The notes under the pieces: generated by a model
Database searches by the model: none
Told to the model about the DNA's origin: nothing
Seen by the model: only the letters and a program-made list of their open reading frames with translations
Program-made: the position numbers and the translations under genes
NCBI GenBank assembly: GCA_017430835.1
Contig: JAFRMD010000095.1
Span: forward strand, 1 to 64,000
Source: Methanosphaera sp.
GTDB taxonomy: Archaea > Methanobacteriota > Methanobacteria > Methanobacteriales > Methanobacteriaceae
DNA: 64,000 bases
Direction: 5' to 3'
Shown here: piece by piece, positions 30,437 to 39,985 of the stretch
Layout of the letters: each line of letters begins with the position of its first letter
Position numbering within the stretch: position 1 is the stretch's first letter

Positions 30437-30755
30437 TCCAAAAAAACAACACGCAAACTACAAGATAAATTAAAAAATAAAACAAAATAATACTTTAAAT
30501 TGATACAAAAAAGCAAAATATAAGATTACAAAGAATATAATACAAACCAATTACCTAATCATCATAGAAAAATATTATTTTAATTACTATTAGTTTTATC
30601 AAGTAGGATGAATAGAACAAAGAATTTAAAGAATAATTATTACTTAAATAATTTTTTATGAATTTATTAGAATTTTTATTAAAAAAATACCCATTGAAAA
30701 TTATTTTTAATTAAATTCAAAAATTGATTAAATAAAAATAAACAAAAATAAAACC

Positions 30756-31193
30756 ATGAGCAATATAAATTCTAATTACAAATATTTTGATACAACAGCC
30801 GACATAGGAATTGAAGTTAAAGCTAATTCCATCGAAGAAGCATTAAAATTATCCGCACATGCAACATTAAATCTTATTACTGATATTGACAATATTAAAC
30901 CAAAAATATCAAAAAAAATAGAAATTGAATCTGAAGACGAATACGGATTATTATATGATTGGATAACTGAATTACTAATATTATTAGATAGTGAAAATTT
31001 CATGACATCCAAATATGATATAAAAACCACCAAAACAAATGAAAATTACCTTTTAACAGGAACAATATATGGTGACACATACAATACCGACATTTACAAT
31101 TATAAAACAGAAGTAAAAGCAATAACATATCATGAAATGAATATTGAAAAACAGGATGAACAAATTACTATAAAATTCATAGTAGATTTATAA
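30756..31193 (+). CDS. Archease, activator of RtcB RNA ligase
   Basis: 145 aa. KYFDTTADIGIEVKA at about 7-21 is the archease signature (usually DHTADIG; the His is Thr here), with later acidic residues and the end IKFIVDL. Archease speeds the guanylylation of RtcB and allows repeated turnover. rtcB is 3.3 kb downstream on the same strand, separated by an opposing adhesin-like gene. Its promoter region is the A+T-rich side of the proposed origin. Confidence 0.85.
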   Translation: MSNINSNYKYFDTTADIGIEVKANSIEEALKLSAHATLNLITDIDNIKPKISKKIEIESEDEYGLLYDWITELLILLDSENFMTSKYDIKTTKTNENYLLTGTIYGDTYNTDIYNYKTEVKAITYHEMNIEKQDEQITIKFIVDL

Positions 31194-31218
31194 AAAAAAT
31201 GTTGTAAGGTTTTTACAC

Positions 31219-34206
31219 CTAAACCGAATATCTCATTGGCAAGATTGTTTCGAAATATTTTCCTATTTTTGAAAGATCCTGACCATATTTTTTCTTTGAA
31301 ATTTCTGTATTATTACATAAACAAGCTGTTAATGACAAATTTGAATTAGCTAATGTAGAATTAACCTTATTTACAAAATTTGTTATTAATGTTGAGTTAA
31401 CTTCCGAATTATTTGTTCCATTATAACATAGATAATCTAAGCAGATACCACTTAAATATTTAATGGTTGAAAGCTCTTCTATATAATTAATTACTGATTT
31501 TTGTTGTTTGTTTGTGACACTCCACTTATTATTTGATAATTTAAAACATGATATTAGTGCATGAACTCTAATATTCTCTGATTTACAGTAAGAAATTATC
31601 TTCTTTAGTTGTGTACTATTTCTTCTTTGAACATTACATTGAACATAAACATCGGAAATTTTATTATCTATCCAATCATTAATATTTGTTCTTATTATTT
31701 TATCCGTTTCATCAATGAATAAATGCTTGTTTGGATAATATGAAGCAACAATTCTTGCTTTAGCTAATCCTATACTTCCAACATTATATTCTACTTTAAT
31801 TTTGTAATTGTCTTTAAAGTAAGGAACTTTATATTGAATTGATGCAACTCCATTTTTAACTGACTGGGTTCCAATTTTATTATTGTTAATATAATATGTT
31901 ACTTCACCAGAATTAACTACATTACCTGATCGGTAATATATGTGTGTTTTTAGTTTTAGTACTGTTCCAACTTCTACATGTGAGGTAATGTTTGTTCCAT
32001 ACATTTTTACAAAGCTTTCTGCTACTTGATTTCCAGTATAATCATTTTGATGATAAATAATTTTTATTCCTTCCTCTTCCATTGCTTTTCTTGGATAACT
32101 CATTCCGCCCCATCGGGAGTAATGGTCATCCCATGCTTTTGGTAAATAAGTATAATATTTTCCTGTAGGATTGTAGAAGTCTCCAGCTCCATAAAACCAT
32201 GCCATTACTATGTCATTTCCACGTTTTCTTATTGCTGTTATCCTATTATCTTTACCCATGAAATATTCTCTTATAACGTTTGCATCTACTCCATTACAGA
32301 TAATAAGACATATGCTGTCCTTAACATTTGCATAGTACATGTCCATTGCAACATTATATGTTTCTTGAGGACCGTTTTTAAGTTTTTTGACATTGAATCC
32401 TTCAGCCTTTAGTTTTGAGGCTACATTATTCATTAAAGTCATGTCTCCAGGACTGTAATTAACTGAAGATGTTGTCCTGTCCATTGCAATGTAAACATCC
32501 TTTTTTGTTGAAGTGGTTTTGCTGTTATTTATTAAGTCATTACTTAATTCTAAGTAGATTTGTTTATTTGGATTGTAAGTTTCAATTGTTTTTTCTTCAG
32601 TTTCCAAGAGATGGTTATTTGAATCATAGTAAGACACATTTATGAAATAATAATCTTCTTTATATGGTAATGTGTAAGTATAGGATGCTTTGTTATTTTT
32701 CACATTTACCGATGCAACGATTTTGTTGTTAACTTTGAATATTATTTTTCCAGAATTCAATGTAGAACCTGTATTATTATAAACATTCACTGTCCATGTT
32801 GTAGTTTTTGAAACTTTAATTTTTGATGTTGGTTCAAATGTCATTCGAACTGGTGTTTTTATATTTAATACCCCATTTGTTTTGAGTTTTGTTTCCTTGT
32901 TTTCATCATTGATGTATATTGCTTTTAAACTATGATTTCCATAGAGTTTCAATGGTACCTGATAATTAAATTGTGCAAATCCATTTTTTACTTTAACTAT
33001 TTTCAAAGTTTCATCATCTAATGTGAATTTAACTTTTCCAGTATTGAATTGATTGTAAGCTGTGTTATATACGTGAGCTTTTATTGTTATTGGTAAACCT
33101 GCAACATATGTTCCATTACTTGATAAATCTATAATATCCCTTATTACATTTACTTCAAAATCTTTAGTTTTCTTTGATACTGATATATTATTTTCACTTT
33201 TATAGTAAACAGTAAATGTATAATTTCCAATCGTATCAGGATACGTATAAATCATTGATGCTTTACTATTATGAACGTGCATAGTCTTTAAATATTTGTT
33301 ATCTAAATATAAAGATACTTTTCCTTTATTGACATTGGCTATTCCGTTGTGTTTAATATTTACTGTTAAGTTTATGATTTCATTTCTTAATGCTTCGTCA
33401 AGTGATTGTATAGTCATCGTGTAACTTGAAGGCTTTACTTTTATTTTTGTGTAATTTGTTGCTGTTTTAACATTATTGTCATTTATGTAATAACATTGGA
33501 TTGTTTTACTTCCTGTTACTAATGGGACCAGATACTCGATTGATACATGCCCCTTTTTAATATCCTCCTTGTCAATTAGCTTGTCATCAAAGTATATTGC
33601 CACTTTTCCGGTTTTTACTTTTACTCCCTTTCTAAGAACTTTGACATTGATATTAATATTTTGACGTTCCTGAATTGTTTTTGGTGCTGAGATTTTTATT
33701 GTTGTGTCTTTGTCATATACTGTCATATTATTTGTTATGGAACATAATACATTCTTATCAAGAACATATTTAGCTTTAATTTTGTACTTTCCTGCTGTAG
33801 AATTTGTTGTGTAATTTATTGTTGATTTACCTCGTTTGCTTTCTACTTTATCTATGAACTTATTGTTAACAAAATATGAAACATATCCGGAATTTATTGT
33901 TGTTTCATTTTTTATTTTTGCAGAAAGTTTTATTGTTGTTTTAGTAGTTGTTGTAGTGGGAGTTTTTAATGTAATTGTTGGACTTTTATTAGTTGTTTTT
34001 TTGTTTGTGTTTTTTGTATTGTTTTGTATTTTTTTATTTATTTTATATGCATTATCTGTTGAACTATCTTTATTCAAGTGTGAAGATTTTACACTTGTTT
34101 TATTAATAGCATTTCCAGAATCAGCTGCAATTGCAGTGTTGAATCCTATTATTAATAAAGATAATGATATTAATAAACATATTTTTAGATATTTATTTGA
34201 TTTCAA
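31219..34206 (-). CDS. Adhesin-like secreted protein with Ig-like repeats and a glycosidase-like C-terminal domain
   Basis: 995 aa, TTG start after GGGGTAATATA. Signal peptide 1-28 (CLLISLSLLIIGFNTAIAAD) and a Lys/Thr/Asn linker to about 75. Five Ig-like units of about 95 aa follow (about 75-555), each with G-K-V-x-[YF] and a VKNGxAxxxY strand. Next comes an unfamiliar alpha/beta region (about 565-735, KDVYIAMDRTTSSVNYSP... WFYGAGDFYNPTGKYYTYLP), a sixth Ig-like unit, and a C-terminal domain (about 830-995) with GICLDYLCYNG and FETILPM motifs resembling TIM-barrel glycoside-hydrolase-like domains. It ends abruptly after PMRYSV, perhaps truncated. It is convergent with archease (25 bases) and divergent from rtcB. 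No membrane anchor is visible. Confidence 0.8.
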   Translation of the reverse strand: MKSNKYLKICLLISLSLLIIGFNTAIAADSGNAINKTSVKSSHLNKDSSTDNAYKINKKIQNNTKNTNKKTTNKSPTITLKTPTTTTTKTTIKLSAKIKNETTINSGYVSYFVNNKFIDKVESKRGKSTINYTTNSTAGKYKIKAKYVLDKNVLCSITNNMTVYDKDTTIKISAPKTIQERQNININVKVLRKGVKVKTGKVAIYFDDKLIDKEDIKKGHVSIEYLVPLVTGSKTIQCYYINDNNVKTATNYTKIKVKPSSYTMTIQSLDEALRNEIINLTVNIKHNGIANVNKGKVSLYLDNKYLKTMHVHNSKASMIYTYPDTIGNYTFTVYYKSENNISVSKKTKDFEVNVIRDIIDLSSNGTYVAGLPITIKAHVYNTAYNQFNTGKVKFTLDDETLKIVKVKNGFAQFNYQVPLKLYGNHSLKAIYINDENKETKLKTNGVLNIKTPVRMTFEPTSKIKVSKTTTWTVNVYNNTGSTLNSGKIIFKVNNKIVASVNVKNNKASYTYTLPYKEDYYFINVSYYDSNNHLLETEEKTIETYNPNKQIYLELSNDLINNSKTTSTKKDVYIAMDRTTSSVNYSPGDMTLMNNVASKLKAEGFNVKKLKNGPQETYNVAMDMYYANVKDSICLIICNGVDANVIREYFMGKDNRITAIRKRGNDIVMAWFYGAGDFYNPTGKYYTYLPKAWDDHYSRWGGMSYPRKAMEEEGIKIIYHQNDYTGNQVAESFVKMYGTNITSHVEVGTVLKLKTHIYYRSGNVVNSGEVTYYINNNKIGTQSVKNGVASIQYKVPYFKDNYKIKVEYNVGSIGLAKARIVASYYPNKHLFIDETDKIIRTNINDWIDNKISDVYVQCNVQRRNSTQLKKIISYCKSENIRVHALISCFKLSNNKWSVTNKQQKSVINYIEELSTIKYLSGICLDYLCYNGTNNSEVNSTLITNFVNKVNSTLANSNLSLTACLCNNTEISKKKYGQDLSKIGKYFETILPMRYSV

Positions 34207-34458
34207 TATATTACCCCTTTTTTGAACAGTTTATATTCAAAATATTGATGTATTAATTGAATTTACTTATTATTTTTCTAAAAAAATTAATGTATTAAGA
34301 ATTATATTTTTTATTAAATTTAATGATTTGTATTAATATTATTATGATTAATCATAACAAAATAAAAATATGATGCTAATTATATAATTAAATACTGTTA
34401 AATAAAGAGAATAATTATTTAAATTTTATAATATTTCATAATTACCGAGTGTGGAATA

Positions 34459-35907
34459 ATGGTTGGAAAAGAAGATTTAGAGAAAATAAGAGACGGCGTA
34501 TACGAAATTCCATCATCTGCTAGAAGAGATATGAGAGTACCAGCTCGTATATACTTAGATGATGAATCTGTAAAAACAATTGAGGATGGTGCTATTAACC
34601 AAGTGGCAAATGTTGCATGTTTAGAAGGTATTCAGAAAAGATCGATTGGACTGCCTGACATTCACTTTGGTTATGGTTTTAGTATTGGTGGTGTAGCTGC
34701 TTTTGCTGAGAATAATGGTGTAATTAGTCCTGGTGGAGTAGGTTTTGATATTAATTGTGGAGTACGAATGGTAAAAACAAACCTTTCAAAGGAAGATATT
34801 AAACCATATATGAAAGAATTAATTGATGAACTATTTAAGAAAATTCCTTCTGGATTAGGTAGCAATGGAATTAAACACTTAAAGGAAAGTGAAATTGATG
34901 ATGTTTTATTAAATGGTGCTGCATGGGCTGTAGAAAATGGATTCGGTTGGGATGAAGACCTTAAATTCCTTGAAGAAAATGGGTGTATGGAAAATGCAGA
35001 CCCTGACACTGTTAGTACTAAAGCAAAAAGACGAGGAATTCCACAATTAGGTTCACTTGGAAGTGGAAACCATTTCCTAGAAATTCAATCCGTTGGTGAA
35101 GTATATGATGATGAAATTGCAAAAGCATATGGATTAGAAAAAGATCAAGTGGTTATCCTTATACATACAGGTTCACGTGGTTGTGGTTATCAAATATGTG
35201 CAGATAATCTACGTGAAATGGATAAAACAGCAAAAAGATTAAAAATGAACTTACCTGACAGACAACTTGCTTGTGCACCCTTAGACTCTGATGAGGCTCA
35301 AAAATATTTGAAAGCAATGGCTGCTGGTGCAAACTACGCATGGACTAACAGACAAATGATTCAACACTGGGTAAGAGAAACATTTGAAGAAGTTATTAAA
35401 CAAGATGCTGAAAGTTTAGGCATGAACGTGCTATATGATGTTGCACACAACATTATCAAAAAAGAAAGGCACCAAGTTGGAAAAATTAATAAAACAGTAT
35501 ATGTACACCGAAAAGGCGCAACACGTGCATTTGGTCCAGGACGTAAAGAAGTACCTGAAGAATATAGACAAGTAGGTCAGCCAGTACTAATTCCTGGTAC
35601 CATGGGAACATGCTCTTATGTATTAGCAGGAACTGAAGAAGCAATGAAAGAAACTTTTGGTTCAACAGCACATGGAGCTGGACGTGTACTTAGTAGATCA
35701 GGAGCAAAACGTGAATTTAGTCCCGAAGAAATTTCAAAACAATTATATGACCAAGGAATCATTCTTAAAGCTAATTCACAACCTGTTATTGCGGAAGAAG
35801 CTCCAAATGCTTATAAAGATGTTGATGCAGTAGTAAAAACTGCCCATGATACAGGTATAAGTAAACTTGTTGCTCAAATGAGACCACTAGGTGTAATTAA
35901 GGGGTAA
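34459..35907 (+). CDS. rtcB: RNA-splicing ligase RtcB
   Basis: 482 aa. Joins RNA 2',3'-cyclic phosphate (or 3'-phosphate) and 5'-OH ends with GTP and Mn2+, as in archaeal tRNA splicing and repair. Metal ligands are in [16 protein letters not shown] and HTGSRGCG; the guanylated His is in TAHGAGR. Full length and without the intein found in some archaea. The tRNA endonuclease EndA that makes its substrates is encoded at 47283. Confidence 0.97.
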   Translation: MVGKEDLEKIRDGVYEIPSSARRDMRVPARIYLDDESVKTIEDGAINQVANVACLEGIQKRSIGLPDIHFGYGFSIGGVAAFAENNGVISPGGVGFDINCGVRMVKTNLSKEDIKPYMKELIDELFKKIPSGLGSNGIKHLKESEIDDVLLNGAAWAVENGFGWDEDLKFLEENGCMENADPDTVSTKAKRRGIPQLGSLGSGNHFLEIQSVGEVYDDEIAKAYGLEKDQVVILIHTGSRGCGYQICADNLREMDKTAKRLKMNLPDRQLACAPLDSDEAQKYLKAMAAGANYAWTNRQMIQHWVRETFEEVIKQDAESLGMNVLYDVAHNIIKKERHQVGKINKTVYVHRKGATRAFGPGRKEVPEEYRQVGQPVLIPGTMGTCSYVLAGTEEAMKETFGSTAHGAGRVLSRSGAKREFSPEEISKQLYDQGIILKANSQPVIAEEAPNAYKDVDAVVKTAHDTGISKLVAQMRPLGVIKG

Positions 35908-35913
35908 TATTAT

Positions 35914-36675
35914 ATGATTGGAATCATTGGTGGTACTGGTACAAGTTCACTTAAAGAAACATACCCTCTTATCAGAGAAGAGAATATAGACACCAAATAT
36001 GGTAAAGCACCAACAATAAGCATACTTGAAATTGACAATAAAGAAGTTGCTTATATTCCTAGACATAATGTGGGACATACAGTACCTCCACATATGATTA
36101 ATTACAGGGCAAATATTGAAGCTCTTAATTTAATTGGAGTTAAACAGGTTTATGCAACAAACTCCGTTGGTTCATTGGATACTAATATTGAACCTGGCAG
36201 TTTATTAATACCAGATAATTTCATTGACTTCACTCATAATAGAGTTTCAACATTTTTTGATGATGAAGTTGTACATATTGATTGTACTAATCCGTACTGT
36301 GAATCATTAAGAAGAATTTTGTTAAATTCTGGTGAAGTTCACCCATATGGTATTTATATTGCAACTGAAGGACCTAGATTTGAAACAGGTGCTGAAATCC
36401 AATTCTATAAATTAATTGGTGGCAAAGTTGTTGGAATGACTGGAGTTCCAGAAGTAGTTCTTGCTAAGGAAAAACAAATGTGTTATAGTAGCATCTGTGC
36501 AGTCACAAACTATGCGGCTTCAATTTCACCAACTAACTTAACAATTAAAGAAGTAATTGATGCAATGAAAGATTGTGAAGAAAAAATTATTCAAGTTTTA
36601 ACAAATTCAATAAGAAAAACTAATGATAATTTGAATTGTGATTGTCAACATTTGCTTGATGATGCAACAATTTAA
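35914..36675 (+). CDS. Purine nucleoside phosphorylase, MTAP/methylthioinosine phosphorylase type
   Basis: 253 aa. Phosphorolysis of 5'-methylthio-purine nucleosides during S-adenosylmethionine salvage. The N-terminus IGIIGGTGTSSL binds phosphate; PRHNVGHTVPPHMINYRANI and EGPRFETGAE are family motifs. In methanogens related enzymes prefer methylthioinosine; the residues visible do not settle adenosine versus inosine. Its ribosome binding site (GGGGT) lies in the end of rtcB, so the two are likely co-transcribed. Confidence 0.85.
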   Translation: MIGIIGGTGTSSLKETYPLIREENIDTKYGKAPTISILEIDNKEVAYIPRHNVGHTVPPHMINYRANIEALNLIGVKQVYATNSVGSLDTNIEPGSLLIPDNFIDFTHNRVSTFFDDEVVHIDCTNPYCESLRRILLNSGEVHPYGIYIATEGPRFETGAEIQFYKLIGGKVVGMTGVPEVVLAKEKQMCYSSICAVTNYAASISPTNLTIKEVIDAMKDCEEKIIQVLTNSIRKTNDNLNCDCQHLLDDATI

Positions 36676-36741
36676 TAAAAATATTTATGTAAAAAAAACT
36701 AAATTATTTTCAAAGAGTTTAAACAATAGAGGAAGTTGAGT

Positions 36742-37656
36742 ATGACCGATGATATTCTAAATGAAATAGAACAATTGAAAAAGGAAAAAAATGCTATTAT
36801 TTTAGCACACAATTACCAACCAAAAGAAATACAAGAAATAGCTGATTTTGTTGGTGATTCACTGGAATTATGTATAAAAGCTAGCAAAATAGAAGATGCG
36901 GACATGATTGTTTTCTGTGGAGTAAATTTTATGGCTGAAACAGCAGCAATTATCAGTCCAGATAAAAAAGTATTATTGCCAGATAACAGAGCAAACTGCC
37001 AAATGGCTGATATGATTTCGTTAGAAGAATTAAAAGAAGCTAAGAAAGAACATCCTGATTGTGAAGTTGTGTTATATGTAAACAGCAGAGCCGAAACAAA
37101 AAGTGAAGCTACAATAGTATGTACCTCCGCGAATGCAGGAAAAATTGTTTCATCACTGGATGGTGATGATTTCATATTTGCACCTGATTACAACTTAGGT
37201 ATATATTCAGCAAAACAATCTGGAAAAAATGCCATAATTGTACCTGAAGATGGACATTGTTACGTTCACACAATGTTTAAACCGGAGGATATTCAACAAG
37301 CACGCGAAGACTATCCTAATGCTAAAATCGTTGTTCATCCAGAATGTAATGATGATGTAAGAGAATTAGCAGATTATGTAGAAAGTACTGGTGGAATGGT
37401 GCGTCTTGCAAAAGATCCTGAAATTAAACAGTTAATTGTTGGAACAGAAATTGACTTGTCAACAAGACTTGCCAGAGAAAATCCTGGAAAAGAATTTATT
37501 CCGCTTAGAAGGGATGCTTTCTGTTTAACAATGAAACTCATCACACTTGAAAAAGTACGTGATGCTCTTAAAGAAGAAAAGTATGAAGTAGTGGTAGAAG
37601 ATGAAATTGCTTCTAAAGCAAGGATAGGTATTCAGAGAATGTTAGATTTATCTTAA
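36742..37656 (+). CDS. nadA: Quinolinate synthase
   Basis: 304 aa. Condenses iminoaspartate with dihydroxyacetone phosphate to quinolinate for NAD synthesis, using a 4Fe-4S cluster. AHNYQPKEIQ, FCGVNFMAETA (cluster Cys), a Ser/Thr-rich VCTSANA (Cys) and DAFCLTMK (Cys) are present. The ATG at 36742 has GAGGAAG upstream; the in-frame TTG 6 bases earlier is too close to it. No nadB/nadC neighbour in this window. Confidence 0.95.
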   Translation: MTDDILNEIEQLKKEKNAIILAHNYQPKEIQEIADFVGDSLELCIKASKIEDADMIVFCGVNFMAETAAIISPDKKVLLPDNRANCQMADMISLEELKEAKKEHPDCEVVLYVNSRAETKSEATIVCTSANAGKIVSSLDGDDFIFAPDYNLGIYSAKQSGKNAIIVPEDGHCYVHTMFKPEDIQQAREDYPNAKIVVHPECNDDVRELADYVESTGGMVRLAKDPEIKQLIVGTEIDLSTRLARENPGKEFIPLRRDAFCLTMKLITLEKVRDALKEEKYEVVVEDEIASKARIGIQRMLDLS

Positions 37657-37711
37657 ATCAAATTAACCTCAACTTCTTTTATAAATTTTTTTAAATTAAG
37701 GAGGGTTTACT

Positions 37712-38764
37712 ATAAATATTAAATCATTAGTTCCTTCAATTGATAAAACAATAATCAGTGCATTTTTACTAATTTTATTAGGTTTTATAATTTTATTCAC
37801 GGATTATGTTGATTCATTTGTTACTAGTTTATTGTGGCCCCTCCTTGAAGGTTCTTCAGAAGGTAAAACCGTCTTATTTTTATGGTTACTTGGAATAACA
37901 TTAATATTCACATCCATAATTAATCAAAATGATAAAATACATTCAAAACTTTATAAAAATAAGGATTACCCTTTGAAATACCTTAAAATAACTATTATTT
38001 TATTAATTTCATGTGCATTAATTGGATTGATTGTTGAAGCATTAATTAGGCACCAGTTTGGAGTATCATTCTTTACTATATTAACTTCAATGGATCCAAA
38101 CACGAGCACAACAAGTCCAATGCATTCGCATGCATATAAATCCGTGCTGGGAATAATAGCAAACAGTATCGTTCCAACTCATATTAATACAGGTTCCTCA
38201 ATACTTAAATATGTGATGCCCTACGCATTAGTAATCCTATTATTTTGGCCAATTTGTTATGTGCTTGGAGTTATTGGAATAAGTGATATGAAAATACTTC
38301 ACAAAATAGTTGGAATCATATCTTTAAATGTTGCATTAATAGGACTTATTGATGGGGGCATATTTTCACAACCATTCCTTATAGGAATAGGATTCTTATT
38401 ATTAGTGTATTTTTCAAATGGAAAAATAGGTATCAGATACTTTGTTAAACCTGTTGTAATAATGGGTTATATTTTACTTCTTGCAATGATTATTGAGGTA
38501 GGTGGAAGTGACACTTCATGTCATACACTTACTGTTGTTAATCAAACACAAGCAGTGGATATGACTGAGTTTAATGTAACTAATGTTGAAGTTCATGGTG
38601 ATATGACAACATACACTTTAAATTGTGCAACTCCAGATAAACAGCTGATTAGAGAAGTATTTGCTAAATTTAAAGGTAAATCAGATTTAACTTTCATGTC
38701 ATGGAACTTTTACACATATTTAGATAATCCTACCATGAGAATTAGACAAAATAATACTAAATAA
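37712..38764 (+). CDS. Unknown multi-span membrane protein with an apparent ATA start
   Basis: The frame is open from a strong GGAGGG (37700-37705); the codon at the right distance is ATA (37712), giving INIKSLVPSIDKTIISAFLL. The first standard start in frame is TTG at 37832, which would cut away a clear first membrane helix (LLILLGFIILF) and has no ribosome binding site. From ATA the protein is 350 aa with about six to seven helices and a soluble C-terminal domain (after about 265) containing SDTSCHTLTVV. Family not recognised. A TATA-like TTTATAAA is at 37678. Confidence 0.65.
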   Translation: MNIKSLVPSIDKTIISAFLLILLGFIILFTDYVDSFVTSLLWPLLEGSSEGKTVLFLWLLGITLIFTSIINQNDKIHSKLYKNKDYPLKYLKITIILLISCALIGLIVEALIRHQFGVSFFTILTSMDPNTSTTSPMHSHAYKSVLGIIANSIVPTHINTGSSILKYVMPYALVILLFWPICYVLGVIGISDMKILHKIVGIISLNVALIGLIDGGIFSQPFLIGIGFLLLVYFSNGKIGIRYFVKPVVIMGYILLLAMIIEVGGSDTSCHTLTVVNQTQAVDMTEFNVTNVEVHGDMTTYTLNCATPDKQLIREVFAKFKGKSDLTFMSWNFYTYLDNPTMRIRQNNTK

Positions 38765-39167
38765 CTTTTTTTCTTTTCCTATTGGATTAACTTGTCTAAA
38801 AATTAAGGTAGAAATTATATGGGAAGAATTTTTAGCAATAATTTAATAAAATGTCACAATTTTAGTTTTTAAAATAGAATATGATTTAAAATCAAAACAA
38901 TTATAAATTAAATAACTACATAAATAACTATGGAATATCAACTTTTGTTATTCCACTTGGTTATTAACTATTATTTTACTTTTAATCTTGCCTTCGTAGT
39001 GTGTTTTTTTTCAAGGGCAAAACAAAAAAAACCCAATTTAAATTGGAATGTTTGTTTTGTAAAAGGTTAGGCTTTCGAAGCTACCTTTATTTTTCTTTTT
39101 TTGAATTACAATATTTGACAAAAAATATTTAGAAAAAATAGCTTAAACAGATTTTCTAAAAAATAAA
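38765..39167. other. Convergent intergenic region with several stem-loops
   Basis: 403 bases between two converging genes and no protein gene. It holds the stem-loop cluster described at 38924-39106. The first 150 bases are A+T-rich and include TGGGAAGAA at 38820, a weak echo of motifs at 17128 and 27593. Confidence 0.5.
38924..39106 (+). ncRNA. Candidate structured non-coding RNA
   Basis: Stems in order: ATAAC-GGAATA (38924-38937) with TATTCC-GTTAT (38949-38964); TTGCC(TT) near 38988 with AAGGGCAA near 39013; the perfect palindrome CCAATTTAAATTGG (39033-39046), inside CAAAACA/TGTTTTG; then AAAGG...CCTTT (39062-39088) followed by TTTTTCTTTTTTT, like a terminator. A TATA-like TTATAAATTA lies at 38901. 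Could instead be a bidirectional terminator region. Confidence 0.4.
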
Positions 39168-39803
39168 TTATAATAATACTAAAACATAGGACAAATATGT
39201 CAATAAACCTGCAACAGCTATTGAAACAATGTATATCGGAATGTTCCATGCAACTACTTTTGAACCATCTAATGGTGGAATTGGCAATAAATTAAATAAT
39301 GCTAAGTAACTGTTTACATTGAAACCAAATACACACATTAATAACAGAATATATAGCATGTCTGAATTTGCAGACATAACAAATTGTCTTAGTGTGAAGG
39401 TTAAACCTAAAAATATTAAAGCTAATACTATGTTTACTAAGGGTCCTGCTATAGATATTTTACCATTTTCTTCATCAGTTACCATTCTTCCATAAGATCC
39501 AAAATAGACTGCACCTGGTGCAAAAAACATGAATCCCGCAAATACCGTTAAAAGTCCTAATATTAATCCATAATTCCATCGTCTAAATTCTGAAAAAAAT
39601 CCAAATCTCTGTGCTACTACCTTATGTCCTAATTCATGTAATATAAAACCAAGTCCCACTGAAACAAATGATATTGGAATAAATAATAATAAACTATCCA
39701 TTGACCAACCCATTGGCCTAGTTATTAATATGGCATATAATAATGTAAGTACAACTACTGAAATGATTATGTCTTTTATTTCTTCCCTCGAGAATGTAAC
39801 CAT
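39168..39803 (-). CDS. M50-family membrane zinc metalloprotease
   Basis: 211 aa with about six helices. Zinc motif HELGH at 56-60 and the second motif NLLPIPPLDG at 171-180 place it with site-2-protease-like intramembrane proteases. No PDZ or CBS domain. The substrate is unknown. Monocistronic. Confidence 0.9.
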   Translation of the reverse strand: MVTFSREEIKDIIISVVVLTLLYAILITRPMGWSMDSLLLFIPISFVSVGLGFILHELGHKVVAQRFGFFSEFRRWNYGLILGLLTVFAGFMFFAPGAVYFGSYGRMVTDEENGKISIAGPLVNIVLALIFLGLTFTLRQFVMSANSDMLYILLLMCVFGFNVNSYLALFNLLPIPPLDGSKVVAWNIPIYIVSIAVAGLLTYLSYVLVLL

Positions 39804-39985
39804 TATTGATTCACTCCTCTTATATTTCTATATATCTATATTTGACATCAATATTAATAGTTATTGTCGTAAGTTAATATAATAATAATTACATGACAAA
39901 TAATTTAACTTAATAAAAATAAAAGATTTAAGTAGTTTATTATTAATCAGTTCAATTAACCAAATTAGTAACGATGTGATTTTTC

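Larger units (their letters stand above)
30140..30755. other. Probable chromosomal replication origin (oriC)
   Basis: Six direct repeats of the form G-run, T, N, (T)TTGANAA(N)TA, all on the plus strand, lie at 30163-30180, 30185-30202, 30208-30225, 30325-30342, 30349-30366 and 30419-30436. A weaker copy sits at about 30144-30160. Very A+T-rich DNA follows (30437-30755), suited to unwinding. orc1/cdc6 is 0.45 kb away. Archaeal origin-recognition boxes typically carry a G-string beside a TTGAAA-like core, which these match. Gene orientation also switches around here. Confidence 0.8.

Noticed and set aside
37832..38764. TTG at 37832 as the start of the membrane protein
   Set aside because: It has no ribosome binding site and would remove an obvious membrane helix that follows a strong GGAGGG upstream.
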